Made by a program: the position numbers and the translations under genes. A DNA stretch of 6,477 nucleotides from Clostridia bacterium (GTDB lineage: Bacteria; Bacillota; Clostridia; TANB77; CAG-508), in assembly GCA_900768805.1 (NCBI GenBank), contig CAAGEF010000138.1:1-6477 (forward strand). The letters run 5' to 3'. Positions within the stretch are counted from its first letter, which is position 1. Every line of letters begins with the position of its first letter. Below, one piece after another: positions 4,997-6,477 of this stretch. The notes under the pieces are model-generated. The model searched no databases and was not told the DNA's origin. It saw nothing but the letters and a program-made list of their open reading frames with translations.

Positions 4997-5639
4997 TTTA
5001 GAACATAAATTATTTTTGAAAAAAATAAAACGAAATAAATGGATTGTTCATATCAGTCAAATAGCAATTGTTGCCTTTTTTCTTATTCTTTGGGAAGTTG
5101 CTGCAAGACTTGGTTGGATTAATACTTTTTTAGCTAGTTCTCCTAGTAGTGTTGTGAAAACTTTTTTCTCTTTAATGAAACAGAATAATTTATGGAATCA
5201 TGTTTACGTAACTGTTTATGAAACATTAGTGAGTTTTACATTAGCTTCTATAATTGGTTTTATTGTTGCTACTATTCTTTGGTGGAATAAAACTGTTGCT
5301 AAGATTATGGATCCTTACCTAACAGTTCTTAACTCACTTCCAAAGGTAGCTCTTGGACCACTTATTATTATTTGGGTGGGAGCTAATACAAATTCTATTA
5401 TTTTTATGGCTCTTTTGATTTCTACTTTTATTACGATTATTAATATTTATCAAGGATTTATTTCTACAGATCATTATTATATTACTTTAATGCGTACTTT
5501 TAATGCTAAGAAATATCAGATTTTTGGTAAATTAATTGTTCCTAGTAATAAAAATAATATCATAAATTGTCTAAAAGTTAATATTAGTATGAGTTTGATT
5601 GGACTATTACCCCCAGTGGGAGAAAATTTTATTGTCTAG
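4983..5639 (+). pseudogene. ABC transporter permease of the nitrate/sulfonate/taurine class, 3'-truncated
   Basis: ATG 4983 has GGAGG (4971-4975) at seven bases and overlaps the ATPase stop, indicating translational coupling. The protein has a Lys-rich cytosolic start, a first membrane helix (about 24-46, ending LWEVAARLGWI), the conserved LASSPSSV segment, further helices near 80-105 and 125-160, and a degenerate EAA coupling loop (MRTFNAKKYQIFGKLIVPS). This is the layout of SsuC/TauC/ThiX-type permeases that import small organic or anionic compounds. Recognisable homology stops after ISMSLIG, near base 5603. Normal members continue with another helix of about 40-50 residues; here an unrelated tail, LLPPVGENFIV, ends at TAG 5637-5639. 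The missing end includes the last membrane segment, so the product is probably non-functional. The likely cause is insertion of the second element. Confidence 0.85.
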
Positions 5640-6477
5640 TAAATATTGTAGTAAATATTGATTTCATTATCATTAACTACAACTTTATCAATTAAATGTT
5701 CAATAATTCTTCTTTGTTCATCAAAATCCATATCAAACCAAGTTGCTTTTAAATTAGTTATCATATTTAAAGATACTTTGTTATCTTTTTCTTTTTTGTC
5801 TGATGATAATAGTTTTTCTTCTATTTGTTCTTTTTCTTTTTCTAATTCAGTTATTTTTTTATTAGTTTCATCTACTGCAATACCACTTGCTATAAAATTT
5901 AATAGATTATTAATTTGTTTTTTTATTTCCTCTAGTCTTGCTTTTAATTCGTTTTTAACATTAACACTTGCTATATTAAAAGTCTTTTTAAATAAATCTA
6001 TATCTAAACTCATTTTAAATAATTCTTCTAATACAGCATCTTCAACTTCAAAAGTGTCCCATCTTTTGTTTTTACAATTAGGGTCTTTTATATATTTGGG
6101 TTTACTTTTTTGTTGTGAATAACAATACATAATTAATCTTTTACCCCATTTTTGATATCTATACTTTGCTCCACAATGTCCACAATAAACTTTACCAGAT
6201 AGTAAATAATGTCTTTCGTATGGTTCACGACTTCTTACTTCATTTACCCTTAAAATTTCTTCATATAGTTCATCAGATACTACTGCTTCATGTTGTCCAT
6301 CAAAGACTTCATCTCTATATGGTACTTTACCAGTATTTGTAATAGATAAAATTCTTGTTTCAACAAGTGATTCATCCATTCCAACAATATCTCCAATAGC
6401 ATTAAAACTTTTTCCACTAATATATAATGAAATCATTTTATGAAGCAATTCTACTTGCTCTGGTATTGGTACTAATG
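5636..6477 (-). CDS. Large serine recombinase, C-terminal 279 residues (5' end outside window)
   Basis: The minus-strand frame is open to the right edge and stops at TAG (5638-5636). The catalytic resolvase domain lies outside the window. The visible part begins with PIPEQVELLHKMISLYISGKS, the helix of the recombinase domain. It continues with RILSITNTGKVPYRDEVFDGQHEAVVSDE, equivalent to the 'ILsN..Y.G...y....HeaIis.e' stretch of the family. A zinc ribbon follows: CGHC, then Cys in MYCYSQQ and Cys in DPNCKNK. After it come a DTFEVEDAVLEEL helix, a Glu/Lys-rich coiled coil, and a C-terminal FDEQRRIIEHLIDKVVV segment typical of these proteins. No frameshift is visible. The last residues NIYYNIY are encoded by a 12-bp tandem duplication. 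The protein shares only family landmarks with the other recombinase in the window. Confidence 0.9.
   Translation of the reverse strand, partial: LVPIPEQVELLHKMISLYISGKSFNAIGDIVGMDESLVETRILSITNTGKVPYRDEVFDGQHEAVVSDELYEEILRVNEVRSREPYERHYLLSGKVYCGHCGAKYRYQKWGKRLIMYCYSQQKSKPKYIKDPNCKNKRWDTFEVEDAVLEELFKMSLDIDLFKKTFNIASVNVKNELKARLEEIKKQINNLLNFIASGIAVDETNKKITELEKEKEQIEEKLLSSDKKEKDNKVSLNMITNLKATWFDMDFDEQRRIIEHLIDKVVVNDNEINIYYNIY
5637..5660. repeat. Perfect 12-bp tandem duplication at the 3' end of the second recombinase
   Basis: TAGTAAATATTG occurs twice in direct succession (5637-5648 and 5649-5660). On the minus strand it encodes NIYY-NIY-stop, so the second copy adds four residues to the recombinase C-terminus. 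The outermost copy also supplies the stop codon of the recombinase and, through the palindrome CTAG (5636-5639), that of the truncated permease. Confidence 0.9.

Larger units (their letters stand above)
5604..6477 (-). mobile_element. End of a second serine-recombinase element inserted in the permease gene
   Basis: Permease homology ends near 5603 and a minus-strand large serine recombinase begins within about 30 bases and continues past the window edge. A recombinase gene ending right at an element boundary is the usual layout. The recombinase differs clearly from the one at 2818-4428, so this is a separate element and not the other end of the first. The rest of it lies to the right of the window. 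Confidence 0.6.

Noticed and set aside
5658..6122. Plus-strand frame of 154 codons, Ser/Leu-rich
   Set aside because: It is antisense to the coiled coil and zinc ribbon of the right-hand recombinase, which has clear family motifs on the minus strand.
1..6477. Anti-phage or other novel defence system as cargo
   Set aside because: Every sizeable gene is accounted for by replication, mobilization, recombination or transporter relics; no nuclease, toxin or effector domain is visible.

Overview
The window is AT-rich DNA from a low-GC Gram-positive bacterium, probably a gut Firmicute (Bacillota). The codon choice (AGA for Arg, A/T-ending codons), the strong GGAGG ribosome binding sites, TGA used as a stop and TGG for Trp all fit this, and they argue against the Mycoplasma code. 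It is an accessory region: most of it is mobile-element DNA that has broken up a host ABC-transporter operon.

Region 1 (1 to about 4654) is the right-hand part of an integrative mobilizable element. In order it holds the C-terminal part of a RepA-like RecA-fold ATPase/helicase (replication), a 341-bp gene-free stretch full of inverted repeats (candidate oriT and/or leader of the mob gene), a MobV/Pre-type relaxase (transfer), two very small ORFs, and a large serine recombinase (integration and excision). Its own extended -10 promoter and an operator-like palindrome precede the recombinase. About 225 bp of non-coding DNA then run to the presumed right end.

Region 2 (about 4655 to 5603) is a relic of host DNA. 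It contains the last third of an ABC ATPase, starting exactly at the final Gln of the LSGGxxQ signature, and an overlapping permease gene of the nitrate/sulfonate/taurine (SsuBC/TauBC-like) class that loses homology after about 207 residues. Its base composition is visibly less AT-rich than region 1.

Region 3 (about 5604 to 6477) is the end of a second element. It encodes the C-terminal 279 residues of a different large serine recombinase on the minus strand, with its stop codon only about 30 bp from the end of recognisable permease sequence.

The most striking point is architectural. Two unrelated serine-recombinase elements appear to have landed in adjacent genes of one transporter operon, with recombinase 3' ends facing each other across a relic of about 1 kb. 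No anti-phage system, CRISPR array, tRNA or rRNA is visible. The least explained part is the hairpin array upstream of the relaxase gene, with a locally GC-rich block that may hold the nick site.
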